The notes below the pieces were generated by a model. That model was given only the letters and a program-made list of their open reading frames with translations. It had not been told where the DNA came from and made no database searches. This document shows positions 44,804 to 56,560 of a DNA stretch of 64,000 nucleotides, one piece after another (the stretch's first letter is position 1; every line of letters begins with the position of its first letter). The stretch comes from Amborella trichopoda (Eukaryota; Streptophyta; Magnoliopsida; Amborellales; Amborellaceae). The translations under genes and the position numbers were made by a program. The stretch is from contig NW_006498122.1 in the NCBI RefSeq assembly GCF_000471905.2, forward strand, positions 1,584,201 through 1,648,200, in the 5' to 3' direction.

Positions 44804-46714
44804 ATCCATCTATCCATCTCTCTACTTTTTATGAAAGGATGTCTTACCTCATCCTAACTCATGCTCTAATGTTCTGGTTTGTCATATTCCAGGTTTGGAA
44901 GCTTGCTTGCTTGTGAAACATTTCATGCAGATGTCCATGCAGGAAACTTGTGGTTGCTTCGTGATGGTCGCATTGGGTTTCTTGATTTCGGTATGTATTA
45001 AGAGAAAAAGCTGCAACCTTTTGAGAGAGAACATTAAGCCCTTATATATTCTGAGTTCATTTTCTTAAGTAAACATTAAAAAACACTAAATTGAGCTAGT
45101 CACATAACCATTCTAGACCGAGACTGTCATCAGAAGTAACCCTGGTGATTGCGGTGAGTGCCTCTTTTTTTTTTTTGGGTAAGTGCAGTGAGTGCCTCAA
45201 TCTTGCCTTAGCTCAGCTTTTCTTTACTTGAAAATCAGTGATTCACCTTTTCTTTACTTGTAAATCAGTGATTTTGTGTTTCACATTGCAATTTTAATGG
45301 GTCTTCTTAATAAATGGTTATTGTTTAGCCATGTATTTTGATGCTTTTGTCATTTTAATCATTGTTCTTTATTATCGATATTCAATGTACTAAATATATC
45401 ATTTCTAAAAATATATTTCAGGTATAGTTGGACGTATATCCCCAAGAACATGGACTGCGATGGAGATATTTTTGACATCAATTGCAACAGAAGAGTATAA
45501 GCCAATGGCTTCTGCATTGATTGAAATGGATGCTACAGAAAAAGGAGTGGACCGTGAAGCATTTGCTAGGGACTTAGAAAAGATTTTCTCAACAATAAAG
45601 GTATTGCTTTCCAATCTGGAATGGACCTTGAGGCATTTTTTGCTGCGCACTTAGAAAAGATGTTCTCAACAATAAAGGCATTGCTTTCCAATCTGGAGTG
45701 TGATATGTAGAGATGATGGCAAGAGCGAGAGAGAGAGAGAGAGAAAGAGAGAGAGCAGGGAGGGGGGGGGCAAGCGCATGCAGTGTGTTTTTTTCCTTTG
45801 TTCTTCTTTAGGCTCCATTGTACCATTTACATTGTGAGAGAAGGGGATGGCATGCAGGATGTGCTTTCTTCTCTCTTTTTCTGGTCCCTTTATACCATTT
45901 ATACTGTGTGCATGTGTGTATGAGAGGGACAGAGAGATCTATGTCCCAAATTTGAATTGTACCACCGAACCACCCAGAGAGTGAGGGAGCATGCAGAATT
46001 TGTGCTTATCTTCTTTGGGTTCCTTTGTACTATTTCCTTGAACTTTTCTCTCAATTTCAAGATAGCTTTGTTTTATCTTTTTTCATTGTTTTTTTCACAG
46101 GATTTGGATACAGAAGTGGTTGTTACTACAGCTAGAGGGCCAAACTCGAACGCAGCCTCCATTTCAGCAAATTTGGTCATGGATGAGAAGCAGATGAATG
46201 CATTATTCCTTGACGTGGTATGGAAACGAATACAACATCATTTGAAGAAATCAATGAATCGTCATCCCTTTGAGCAAATTAAGTAAAACTACAGAATAGG
46301 GGGAAAAAAAGGCCATTTTGCTACAAAAATTAAAAAACCAACAATAATGACTAAAGTACCTTAATCTGTGTGTGTTCATATGCACGTGCATATTAAGCCC
46401 GACCCAAATCAGATCGTGAGTGTATCTTAACCGATCCACTATTATGACCTGAAATTTGAATCCCAGCTATTTACTCTCTCTCCCTCTCTCTCACACTCAC
46501 ACAAATGTTACAGTTTATAACTGCATCTTGTTGTGTTGGTGGTAAACAGATTAGAGTAAGTGAATCATATGGACTGAAGTTCCCGAGAGAGTTTGCGCTC
46601 CTCATGAAACAGCTTCTGTACTTCGATCGCTACACTCGGTTGCTCGCCCCAAACTTGAATATGCTCCAAGACGAAAGGATTGCCATTGCCTCGAACCGGA
46701 TGCATGTAAAATAG
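38893..46714 (+). CDS. ABC1/AarF-domain atypical kinase (ABC1K), likely plastid
   Basis: Eleven exons: 38893-38940, 39391-39496, 40055-40197, 41063-41176, 41802-41990, 43141-43296, 44446-44711, 44893-44990, 45422-45600, 46101-46217, 46550-46714. Total 526 aa, all phases consistent. The ABC1K fold is a protein-kinase-like ATP-binding domain; plastid members act at plastoglobules or envelopes in quinone and lipid metabolism. Family marks are visible in order: KLGQ at 134-137, the Ala-rich loop IASASIAQ ending at 200, the VIK lysine at 216, EVD at 266-268, the HADVHAGN catalytic loop at 352-359, and DFG at 372-374. The short first exon ([16 protein letters not shown]) and the basic, Ser-rich next residues fit a transit peptide; this first exon is the least certain. 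The protein may correspond to the ABC1K2-type subgroup of Arabidopsis (At5g24970), from memory. Intron 6 carries a family A MITE; intron 5 carries a SINE inside an older element. The end of exon 9 is tandemly duplicated. Confidence 0.93.
42295..43005. mobile_element. Candidate DNA transposon in ABC1K intron 5
   Basis: The left end CATGGTTGTTGGGAT and the inverted right end CATAGTTGCCGGGAT agree at 12 of 15 positions. GGGATC/GATCCC words fill the subterminal parts. No convincing target duplication. The RTE/SINE-like copy at 42487 lies inside it, so this element is older. Confidence 0.45.
42487..42700 (-). mobile_element. RTE/SINE-like element with target duplication
   Basis: About 214 bp, minus orientation, tail (ATGATGATGATGA on the minus strand) at the left. 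It is flanked by TAGTCTAGGACTAT (42473-42486) and TAGTCTAGGATCTAT (42701-42715), a 14-15 bp target duplication typical of LINE-driven insertion. The front of the element is at the right (ACTCCGACATGGCTGGTCCC on the minus strand). It has no coding capacity, so it is a SINE or a 5'-truncated RTE end. Confidence 0.8.
43472..43851. mobile_element. MITE family A, copy 11, in ABC1K intron 6
   Basis: Left end GAAAAAATGTTATATAAGGG with GGTGAGGCC; right end TTAGGGCCTCGGCCTTATAC, then AAACCACACCC. Both ends share the GGCC palindrome variant. It is flanked by CTTACTTTA and TTTACCTTA (7/9), a weaker 9-bp duplication. Confidence 0.8.
44762..44800. repeat. (TC)n microsatellite in ABC1K intron 7
   Basis: About 19 TC dinucleotides 50 bp behind the exon 7 donor, taking up a fifth of a 181-bp intron. 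Confidence 0.95.
45549..45700 (+). repeat. Tandem duplication across the exon 9 / intron 9 boundary of ABC1K
   Basis: Copy 1 (45549-45622) contains the last 52 bases of exon 9, its donor and the first 22 intron bases. Copy 2 (45623-45700) repeats all of this with a few changes and 3 extra bases. The first donor is AAAGGTATTG; the second copy has AAAGGCATTG, a GC in place of GT. Reading past the first donor meets an in-frame stop in copy 2 (at 45652-45654). Confidence 0.9.
45728..45756. repeat. (GA)n microsatellite
   Basis: GAGAGA tract followed by a G-rich stretch, in ABC1K intron 9. Confidence 0.9.
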
Positions 46715-47236
46715 GTTTTTCTGTCGCTGTAAATATTATATGTGCCCCCAATAAGATGTGGGTATAATGAATAACACCTTGGTGACAATGTTAATTTTTT
46801 TGATTGCCGAAGATCTCTCTTGGAGTTTTCCCATGATCATTGCAATATTTTGATCACTGCTTAGCACAGCCAGCTGCTAGTGATATTCTTATGGGTTTGT
46901 ATACAATGAGATTGTTAAAAGGGTACGAAGTAGGTTCAAAAAGATGTAGTGAGAAAAGGTATAGGGATTGAGGGTTTCATTGAACATATAATTTTTAATA
47001 GAGCAAAATGATGGATTGGGATTCGTATTGAAAAAAACTATTATGATAATAATACAATAAGATTATTAACTTCAATGCACAAAGGTCACTACACCCAAGC
47101 CGGTTGATGTAAAATTGCATGTCTGGGGTGTGTTATTTCTTCCCGAACTTTGAGCAAGGACAGGGGTTGACCCCAAGCACCCAATCCTGCATCTTGTCCC
47201 AAGCTGAACATTCTCAATGTCACATCATTCAATTAT
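46715..47236. other. 3' flank of ABC1K
   Basis: Likely 3' UTR (AT-rich, with AATAAGATG near 46750 as a loose polyadenylation signal), then unrecognised DNA. Confidence 0.5.
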
Positions 47237-47649
47237 GGGTGTGGTTTACATAAGATTGCAACCTTAAACGATTATAACAAGGTGCAGTTCCTAACTTTGT
47301 TATGAAATGCAATGTTGGAACTTTGTTATGAAATGCAATGTTGGTGTTGAAATTTTTTAGGATGGTGTGAGAATTTATTTTTATCTCTAGCTATAAAATT
47401 TTAAACTTAAAATGATTCAAATCAAACAGATCTATAAACACATAAAAATCTTGAAAATGGACTGTCTATAAATTTGTTGCAAGATGTATTAATTTTTTGA
47501 AATATCTTTGTTTCTCCACTTCTATACATCTTATGTCGAGATGATCGATGAGATAATTTTCGAACATCGAAACAAGCTTTTTCAAAGGAATTTATAGGTA
47601 CATCTTAATTCTATATTTTAAGGTGTCAACCTTATATAAACTTTTTTCC
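47237..47649. mobile_element. MITE family A, copy 12 (9-bp TSD)
   Basis: Starts GGGTGTGGTTTACATAAG with ATTGCAACCTT and ends AAGGTGTCAACCTTATATAA followed by ACTTTTTTCC. It is flanked by TTCAATTAT (47228-47236) and TTCTATTAT (47650-47658), an 8/9 match. It contains an internal 26-bp tandem duplication (AACTTTGTTATGAAATGCAA and six more bases, twice). Confidence 0.85.
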
Positions 47650-48569
47650 TTCTATTATTTCTCACCCTACTCTTGTGTCTCATGAACAAAATATTAGAAG
47701 AAAAGAATTTTAAATGCCAGCCCGCACAAAACGGCTCATGTTAGATGGGTTTGCATAGATTAAAAGAAAAAAAAAAAAGGATGGTTACGTTCATGTATCT
47801 TTTAGAATTTTAATTTCTCTTCTTCTTAACTCAATTAACTTAGAAATTGGAGCGTCCAGTCAATTAGACGCACCTAAAACACATCACACAAAACTCATTC
47901 AAATCAAATGAAATAACCAAAATGCCCACGAAGTTTAATAGCTATTGGTCGGTTTATTTTTTAGTTATTTTTTATATTTTATCAAGTGCGCATAAGTACT
48001 TCATGTGAACAAGTTTGTAAATAAAATAAAAATTTAAAAACTTAAATTGAGATCCTATGTTCTTCCCTTCTAATCTTAACCCTTGATCGTATACGGTTTC
48101 ATATGCGAGCTGGCGTATAAAATCATTTTCCAGCAATAAAATGTGTGCTTCACTGAAAATAACAACTGAACTGAAAAGGAAAGGCAGAAAACCATAGAAT
48201 TGGAAACTGAATTGGATTTTTATTTTCTCACACATCTGAATGTGTTCTTGTGGAAATGATTGTTACAATGAAATCAGAAGAAAGAAATAAGAAATGTGGG
48301 GAAACTCCCGTGTAAAACACAAAGCTTAAATAATTACAAACAAAGAATAAATAATAGAGATACAAACTGCACACCGAAATGTCCAAGAAAAGAATTACAT
48401 CAAACTACACAAAAATCCAGAATTCCAGATTGTTCTGCCCAACTCCATCAAGCTCTCTGAGATCTCTCCATATCTGTGCAACCAATACAACTGTAAATTC
48501 CTTATTTACCAAAACCATAGAGAGAGACCAATATGTACACCTTGAGAGAGAGAGAAGCGATGAGTACAG

Positions 48570-48605
<36 letters not shown>

Positions 48606-48688
48606 ATATGTATGCCTTGAGAGAGGAGAGTGAAGAATTTACACCTTGATAGAGAGAACAACATGTAATGCACACCTTCTTAAAAAAA
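47650..48688. other. Intergenic between convergent ABC1K and EDR4-like genes
   Basis: AT-rich DNA with no clear gene. 47860-48120 has weak similarity to family B interiors. A (GA)n tract lies at 48571-48601, with further GAGAGA words on both sides. The block 48240-48500 could belong to a spliced 3' UTR of the minus-strand gene, but I cannot show that. Confidence 0.4.
48571..48601. repeat. (GA)n microsatellite
   Basis: About 15 GA units. It reads as (TC)n on the strand of the EDR4-like gene. Confidence 0.95.
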
Positions 48689-49088
48689 GGAAAAAGTTTA
48701 TATAAGGTTGCAACCTTAAAATGTAGAATTAAGGTGCACCTCAAAAATCCATCATATTAGTTGTTTTGATGTTAGAAAACCCTCTAATTGATATGTCAAG
48801 ATATATGAATATGAAAAATAGAAAAAAAATTGAGTCCTAAAAATAGTAGTCTATCTTGCAACAAATTATCTCAGACCATCTCAGACCATCCATTTTCAAG
48901 ACTTTCAAGTGTTTATATATCTACTTGATTTGAAACATTTTTGGAGTTTAAGATTTTATATTTAGAGATGAAAATAGATCTTCAAGCCATCCTAAGAATT
49001 TTTTAAACCAAAATTATATTTAAGATAAAATTTGGAGGTGCATCTTAATTTGATTGTTTAAGGTTGCAACTTTATACAAACCACATCC
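48689..49088. mobile_element. MITE family A, copy 13
   Basis: Starts GGAAAAAGTTTATATAAGG with a perfect AAGGTTGCAACCTT and the inner palindrome AAGGTGCACCT; ends AAGGTTGCAACTTTATAC, then AAACCACATCC. It is flanked by TTAAAAAAA and TTTTAAAAA (7/9, but A-rich and so weak). It lies only about 250 bp behind the stop of the EDR4-like gene. Confidence 0.85.
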
Positions 49089-49336
49089 TTTTAAAAACTA
49101 AAATATAGTCTATTACTAGAGAGAGATAACAATCACAGCAGAATTAGCAATCGACAGTTGGTGATTACCTTTGATATCTTCCACTATACAGGACCCTCAG
49201 AATAGTTTCAATAATGTAATCTAATGGAAAGAGGTCCCACTTCTTCAAACACTTGAACTAGCTGCCCAAACTGCAACCAGATTCACATGTACTTTAGGTA
49301 ACATTTTGCAGTCAATGACTAAGAATCAGGTAAGGG

Positions 49337-52300
49337 TTACATCCAGTGCTTTGGGACCCGCATACCGAAACCACGCCCTTCTCTGTTGACTCTGAATCAG
49401 CATGTACTTCCTTAGTTAGCTAAGCCATTTTGCATAAAGACATTCACACAAAAAAAAAAAAAAGGGAAGAAGCTCAAAAAGATTAACTGAACTATTACTT
49501 ATGAAAATCAAAGACACATGAATTTGAAACACCGTGAAGTATATCTGTATGGTAAATCCTGAAACCAAATTATAGAGCTATATTACGACAAATATGCCAA
49601 TAATCTATGCTGAATCAGTTTAGATAGTTGGTATTCTCGCATAAGCAAGCAATATAAGACACCAATTGAGTATCTCTGCTGAACACTGTTTCCAAATCTC
49701 CATCCTTTCATTTTATATTTCATGTATTTATATATCGATGTATGTATCTATGTATCTATGTATGCATGTACTATGTAATAACAAAAATAGAAATGAATTG
49801 TCAACTTGAGCAAGCAAATACATATCATCACAAGTTCAAGTGGAACCTGCAACTTACGTTGGTGCAAGGTTACCAAGAGACTTGAGTTCTTCCCCAGACA
49901 ACTCGTCGATCACATGACCATCGATATCAATCATATATGCCTTACTCTCAGTGGTTGGGAGACCCCTGTCTGCTAATAAATCCAAGTCTATTTGATGAAG
50001 CTCTCTGCCATTCACCAAGACACCAGTTTTTCCTCCGGCGCAATCTTTAGACAAGGGATGATGAAATTCCTCAATGAATGGCTGCATACAAAAAAATAAA
50101 AAATAAAAAAAATAAGCATTTTGTCCACATCCTAAAAGAGCGATTTCCTCAAACTGATTTCATGCTCAATAATTTAAATGACTCATTGATGTGTTCTCAC
50201 AAGTGATTTTCTAACTCACAGGTATTATGCCGAGGCATGGCTTGCCCATGACACCCCAAAATCCAGCTTGGTAATCATACCTGGTAATAGAAGTGCAGAA
50301 TAGTGCTACTAAGTCAGTACTCTCAAACGGAAATGGATAAAGAATCAATAGATAGAATATAATACCGATCACGTCCTGGGATCAAAGATGTCACAGCAAT
50401 TCTAGGAGAACTCAAATAAAATTTGGTCTTGAATCAGCGTCCATGTAATCCAAAGTTTGAGATGGTCAACCACCAACTGGAACTCATTCATTAAGTAACA
50501 CTGTCGCATGCTAATAGTATTACAAATACATAGGGGCTATTTTTCTCTGCCCTTCTTTTTATTAGTAAATGTGGGAAGGTTACAAGGATTTTAATGATCA
50601 GGTACACATGAAGTATGATTCATCTGTATTCCAATTATTAGCTATTGTCTAAGATGTCCCTCTCTAGCTAAGGACGAAACCTTGTAGCATCCCCTTTTCT
50701 TAGAAGGATATCCATAAGCACCAGTCAAAATATGATAGAAAAAGTATGTCCAATGGGTTGTGGATTGTTAATCTTTAAAATTACATTCAGTACATTTGCT
50801 ACCGGATAATGTGCCAAGATCTGCTGAATAGTGAAGCACAAAGATAAAGCATGCACCAGACGTAACCTTGTAATGAAACACACGGTTTGAACTCATGAAT
50901 GACGGATTTATGATTTATTATATGTCACCATCCACGCCAATCAAGCACTGACACAACGTAAAAATAAATGTAAAAGATACACACCGTACTCATAATTATG
51001 ACAGATAAATGATACTATAATACATATTGAGTCTTATACATAAAAAGCTGGGGCTCTGATGAATGAAAAGCTCCCAACTGCTGCATATACCACATCTTGA
51101 CTCGTTTTTTTGAGAATTACATCTCGACTTGTTCACATTAATAAAAGGACCAGAGACATGGGGTTTACATCAGGGACTCTAGAGTATGGAACTAAACCTC
51201 ACATCTGAAATAATTACAAGTATAGCAACAACTAAATGAATTTGTATTTTACAACACACAGATTATGTAAGATACATAAACAAACACATGTACACGTATT
51301 TGACCATTTTATACAAACAAAACAATGGACCTCCACATGCAGGTTCCGCAGTCAGATATCCCCTTTACATGTTGTATTCAGAGTCTGACCTCCAAAGTCC
51401 AAACATTCCATAGCACCTAATGCTATGGAAGGAAAGCAAATATTCTTATCCATGCCATGGATAAGATAAGAAAATCAGTCCCTTATATCATTTTGAGTGA
51501 AAGTTTAGAAATAACCAAGAAAAATCTAGCATGTTTCTGGGTAAGAGAAGAAATGCAACTACCTTAACCATATTCAAGAGCTGAGTAACAAAATCACTAT
51601 ACAAAGTTAGGAATCGGACTTGGGCTTGAGTTGTTAGCAGTTGACTTTAGCAATGCTGAATCTCAAGTTCAATTCCTATCTTTGAACTACCCAAAAGAAG
51701 TGTATATCTATACACACCATAGGCAGGACACAGCGTTGAACTTACCAATAGTTTCCTGCCTGAATAGACCCCGCTTTCTCCTCAGCCTTCGTAACCAGAC
51801 TGTCTGGTATAGGTTTGCCATTTACTGAGACCTTCAACTTCATACTTTCCAATCCTTGACCCAAGTCTCTCAACTTTTTCTTTATAAACCCCCCAATAGA
51901 TGCATCACCACCTTTACTTGACTTCTTTGATGGGTCATCACTTTCTTCACTGATTTCCGTGGTATCTGGAGATTCTTCAGGTTCCGAATCCTTATGCCGA
52001 TCACTATGTTCAAGACTCTTCCTCTCTGAATCAGTCTTACGAAGCAATTCACTAGGTGAAGAATACCCAAAATGCTCATGAAGTGGGGAGCCTGGAACGG
52101 GTGTTCCCAATGACTGTTTTCCTCCTCTGGGCACCTCTCTTGGCTCATTAGTTGTATCAATTCTATCTTTGATCAGCTTGGGAGAATCACTTGCTAAGTG
52201 CTTTCTCTCATTCGGATTATCTTGGGGGTAGGGAAATGAAGAAGGGAAGGCAGTTTTGCTCTCAGTAGAGTAATTTTTACCGACTGAATTGTCATAATCT

Positions 52301-54942
52301 TCAGAAACAGAAGTTGGCTCCTCTTGCAAATGGTCCTCATTGACTGGCATAGGCTTAGAAGTATCTGAACAAGTAGCACTACCACGAGATATAGACCCCA
52401 ACTCACCTTGAGAGCTCTCACTTTTTGCTGGTTTTGGTACCATTTTCCCTCCCTCTTCTAGAGAAAATGAAAGCACTCTAGAACACGCACCACATTTCAG
52501 TTTGTAGTGTTTCTTCCTGGAGACATGGAAATTTTCAGGTAGCTGAAGCAACCGCAAGCATTTGTAGCAAGTCACAAATGGAGCACCACTTGCTATAGGC
52601 CTGCAATGACAAGCCTCCCCTTTGGATCCCATTCCTCTTTTCATGTTCCCCTTCTCTTTGTAGTGACTATTTGCAGGCTCAAACTCCATTAACCTTTTCT
52701 CTTTTGAGTGCATATTATGCTCCCAAGGGTGCATATTATGGCTATGAACATGGAATGGGGAATCCATAGGACTAGGACCATAAGGATGGGAATGCATATT
52801 GTGACTACCAGCCCTACAACATCCATGACTACATACAATTTGTCCAGGATTCTGCCAATTTTCATTGTAGCAATGTAAGCAAGAGCACATTGGGTTGGGA
52901 ATGGGGCTATGTGCATGCGCATTTGGAGATTCTCGATCCATATCCATATATGAATAACCAGGAGGCATTTGAGAGAGCCCATAAGGCCATGGTGACATTT
53001 TTCCATTAACACGAGCTCCATGAGGGTGCCTATAGAATCTTGGACCCTCTGCAATGGCATAATTAGGGGAATAATGTGGAGGTTCATGTTCAAAACCATG
53101 AGGCCAATACATATCTTGGTGAGCTCCCCTATGATTACTGAAAATCTTATCAGACCCAAAATAAGAACCAGCATGAAACAAAGAATCTTGATCAGCCTCA
53201 TAAGCCAGGATACCCCGATTGTCTACATGAGCTGGTTTTCCTCTATGCATGCGGGGTCTAAAGAACCCATCATGAATGTGATCCTCCACGTAGTTCGATG
53301 GACCCTCATCTCGATACATAGGTTCAGTTTGTTGACCCCTTGAAAACCCATCTCTTCGAAATGGCACTTGATCTGGCATTGGGTAAAACTTATCAAAATT
53401 CCTCCCTTCATGGTCGTGCATCTCATACATAGGAGGTTCTGACCCATCCAAACTCCAGTTAGGGCTACTCCCATTACCCCAGCTCTGAAAGGAATCTGAA
53501 TTACTTAATTCCCTTCCATTTCTGGGTGACCCATAAAATCCCCCGTCTTGTTTAAGAAAGGCTTTTCTAGAGAGATAAACCTTTTGGTCACCAAAAGAAG
53601 AGCCACTGCTGGGTCTTGAAGCATTGCTATTGCTCATACACTCAAAAGTGTCTTCATGATTACCATAAGTTTCTAGACCCTTAAGTTTCTCTCTAGATCC
53701 CATATATTGAGATCGATATCCAAGAGCTCGCCTGTGAGGAGAAACAATGGATGGGTTTCTCTTTGGAGAAGCCTCCTGCTGTTCTCCGTTACGCGTTTGC
53801 GCCCTTTGAGGTGGCGAAGAGATCTCCTTATTTTCTCCATTTCTCATTTGCTTTGAATTATCTTGTGGGGTTTCTGCTTTATTCCTTGGACACAGCTCCC
53901 CATTCTCAAAAGCTGCCTCCTTTCCTCTATGATTAATCACATCTGGAGATGATGGAAATCCTGAATCCCCATTTGTTTTAGACCAGCCGATCTCTTTGTG
54001 TGGGTCAAGTCGATCACTTACATGCTCAGAACCTGATGTAGAAGCCTCATCTGAGCAAATTGTGAGAACTTTGCTTGAAGCATTTGATCCATTTTTAATG
54101 GGACATACAATGGATTGATTTTGAGTTGAGTTGTCTTCTATTGCTTTAGAGGAGGTGAGGGCTGGAAGGGCCCCATTTTTTGCTGCAAAAGACACGAATA
54201 TCAGGATATAAAACTACATAATGTATAAGAACAAATTAAACCAGTAAAATGAGAGACAAGTCGCCAAAAAGAGAAAAAAACGGCATGGAAAAGGGGGGGA
54301 AAAAAGAAACAGAAAGACCAAGAAGATTTTAATCCACGAATTTTAATGTAATTGGGAAATTTCCACTTATTTCCCAATAATATGAACAAGTATTCATCAT
54401 GAATTCCACTGCACAATGTTGGAAGAAGCATGAACTTATTGAACTCTAATCTCATTAAGAAACAAAACAAAAGAAAGGCTTTGAAAAAATCTAAAGAAGC
54501 ATCTGATTACCACATAAAGCATAAGCATTGAATTGAACAGACCACCATATTATAAGGAAAAATTCACCACTGAATTGAAGAAACCACTATATTATAAGGA
54601 AAATTTCCAGTAACAAACGCAGAAATGCAACAATCATACCAAAAAAGAGTTATATATGGAAATTTTAGGCCAGACAACATCAGTGCGAAGTAATACCCAA
54701 AGATCAATCAAACAAAAAAATTAGAAATCAAAAGAAAAAAAAAAATACTATAAGAACTATGAGAAGTAAATGATCATAAACAATAATTATTGTTGGACAA
54801 CCAAGCCAAAATGGGCATTGAGCTTACCTTGGAGAGTTGTTCCACATCCCCCACACTGGTAAACAGGAATATTTGGTAATTCCGGAAGAAGGTGATGACA
54901 ATTCGGACAATAGACCAGACGAACTCTAGCAACAGTGGCCAT
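49337..54942 (-). CDS. EDR4-like protein with two zinc ribbons (DUF3133 family)
   Basis: Five exons on the minus strand: 54942-54828, 54182-51746, 50280-50220, 50081-49858, 49391-49337. Total 963 aa with all phases consistent. It resembles Arabidopsis ENHANCED DISEASE RESISTANCE 4, which acts in powdery-mildew defence with the kinase EDR1 and clathrin-dependent traffic. Exon 1 encodes an N-terminal zinc ribbon (CPNC at 12-15, CGGC at 30-33). The giant exon 2 is a low-complexity, Ser/Asn/Pro/His-rich middle, then the second zinc ribbon at about 573-612 (CYKCLRLLQLPENFHV, then CGAC), the DUF3133/zinc_ribbon_12 pattern, and a charged Ser/Glu-rich tail. Exons 3-5 encode the conserved C-terminus (NYWYDYQAGFWGVMGKPC, CAGGKTGVLVNGRELHQ, RGFGMRVP). 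The donors after exons 2 and 4 place an in-frame TAA directly in the intron, so retention gives shorter proteins. The ATG at 54942 starts the conserved MATVARVRLVYCPNC block. Confidence 0.94.
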
Positions 54943-56311
54943 GAATTTTGAAGCTACTTGAGACTGAAATTTCGATTATCATCAATCCTTATGCAACCAA
55001 AAACTCCTTAAATGGTGAAAAACCAGAGAAAAAGCCCTAGATCTCAAATGGAGATGGAGACTTCTGCATAAAAAGACACTTTTCCTGGAAAAAGCAAATG
55101 CAAGTAAATACCAAGAAACCCTAAATGTTCTGAGTTTATGTTAAAGAGCTCAGATGTTCAACAGTTACAGGAATTGTAAAAAACAATACCCTAGAACTTG
55201 GACAAGGACACAGAACTCTCCATGAAAAACTTAGGACCTTTTTCAATGTACATGGGAAAAACAACAAAAAGAAAAAAAACCCAAAATTTGTGTACAAAAA
55301 TTTTCGAGAGCTGTATTAAATTCAGATATCTAAACCCAATATAAAAAACCTCATTTTTCAGCAGAGAAATACAAATATTGAAAAAAAAACTGAAATTGCA
55401 GAGACTCCAATGAAAAGTAAATGACACAAAGACCTCAGAAACCCGTCAATTTTCAAAATCTTTCACAGGAAAAATGCAGAGCAATCACAAATAACCCAAG
55501 ATTCACTGAATGATAAGAAACAATAACAGTTATGAAATGCAATTTATACTTCAAAAACTTCATAATCTGCAATGAAATAATACAAGAAAATGCAGAAACA
55601 ATTTCAGGAAAATGGACGAAAAATATTGCATACTAACATGCAAATAGAAACATTCTTAAGAGATCCCAAACGATATAATCAAATGGATATGAGGTAAACA
55701 CATATGAAAAAAAATGGGTTTTTTTATGGTGAAATGGACAAAATGATTTTTTAAAATGGAAGTAGAGAGAAAAGGGGGGATTTTGAGGAAACAGAGCAAA
55801 AAATGATGCAGAATATGAAGAAGAAAATGGACACTTTAAATAAAGCTCAGACACTAAAGCGTGCTTTAGAGAGACAGCGTAATCTGGAAGGATTGACTGG
55901 AACTTAAGCGACGGATTTAGAGAGAGAAAGAGAGAGGGTTGACGTGAAAATGGACACTGAATTGCTCCAAGAGACAGAGAGAGAGAACGGGTATTGACCT
56001 GAAATTGGTCACTGAACTTAGAGAGAGAGAATTTGAGAGATAGAGAGAGAGAATTTGAGAGATAGAGAGAGGGAGAGAGAATTTGAGAGATAGAGAGAGA
56101 GAGAGAGAGAGTTTTAGAGAGAGAATTGATTTTAGAAAGAGAGAGAGAAATTTGACCGAGAAAAGAAGGTTCGTAGTGGTGACTCCACCTCCCGTTGTCA
56201 AGTGGCAGAGTCGCTCAGACGCTTAAACAGAGACAGATAACGTCAAAGCAAAAGAGAACATCAGTGAAAATTACTAAAATACCCTAACCTAACACAAAAT
56301 GTCGTAACGTA
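54943..56311 (-). promoter_or_regulatory. Upstream region of the EDR4-like gene
   Basis: Presumed 5' UTR and promoter. On the gene's strand, 56160-55915 is a strong CT-rich block (TCTCTCTC words with three related CTCTCAAATTCTCTCTC units), the kind of pyrimidine patch common near plant transcription starts. No TATA box can be singled out, and a 5' UTR intron is possible because the ATG lies about 1 kb away. Confidence 0.5.
56009..56112. repeat. GA-rich minisatellite, about 30-38 bp units
   Basis: Three units of GAGAGAATTTGAGAGATAGA with variable GA spacers, ending in a pure GA tract. It lies within the CT-rich upstream block of the EDR4-like gene. Confidence 0.85.
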
Positions 56312-56560
56312 CACTTTAAAATATATTGCGGTACGAGAAACTTATGATTGTTTGAAAATCTATTTTTATGGCTTATTATAAAATTTAAAATTATTATATT
56401 AATAAATATAATAGAGATTGAGCAAATCAAAACACTTTAAATTCTTGAAACTAGATGGTCAAGCGAACTTGTTATAAGATATACTAATTTTTGGACTTGA
56501 AATTCTTTTTCTTCTTTATGACATACAAAGGAATTCACGAAGGAATTCACGTGCTTGAGC
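56312..56560. mobile_element. MITE family A, strongly decayed copy
   Basis: The interior is recognisable from TTATAAAATTTAAAATTATT, then AATTCTTGAAACTAGATGG, and the GATATACTAATTTTTGG block. Termini are not preserved. Confidence 0.5.

Noticed and set aside
48240-49336. Possible spliced 3' UTR of the EDR4-like gene, reaching beyond MITE copy 13
   Set aside because: A GTAATCACC donor-like word near 49160 and a transcript-like block at 48240-48500 exist, but there is no frame or motif to support them; only transcript data could show this.
52689-53201. A 170-codon open frame inside EDR4-like exon 2
   Set aside because: It is on the same strand but in another frame of a clearly coding exon; a shadow of the real protein.
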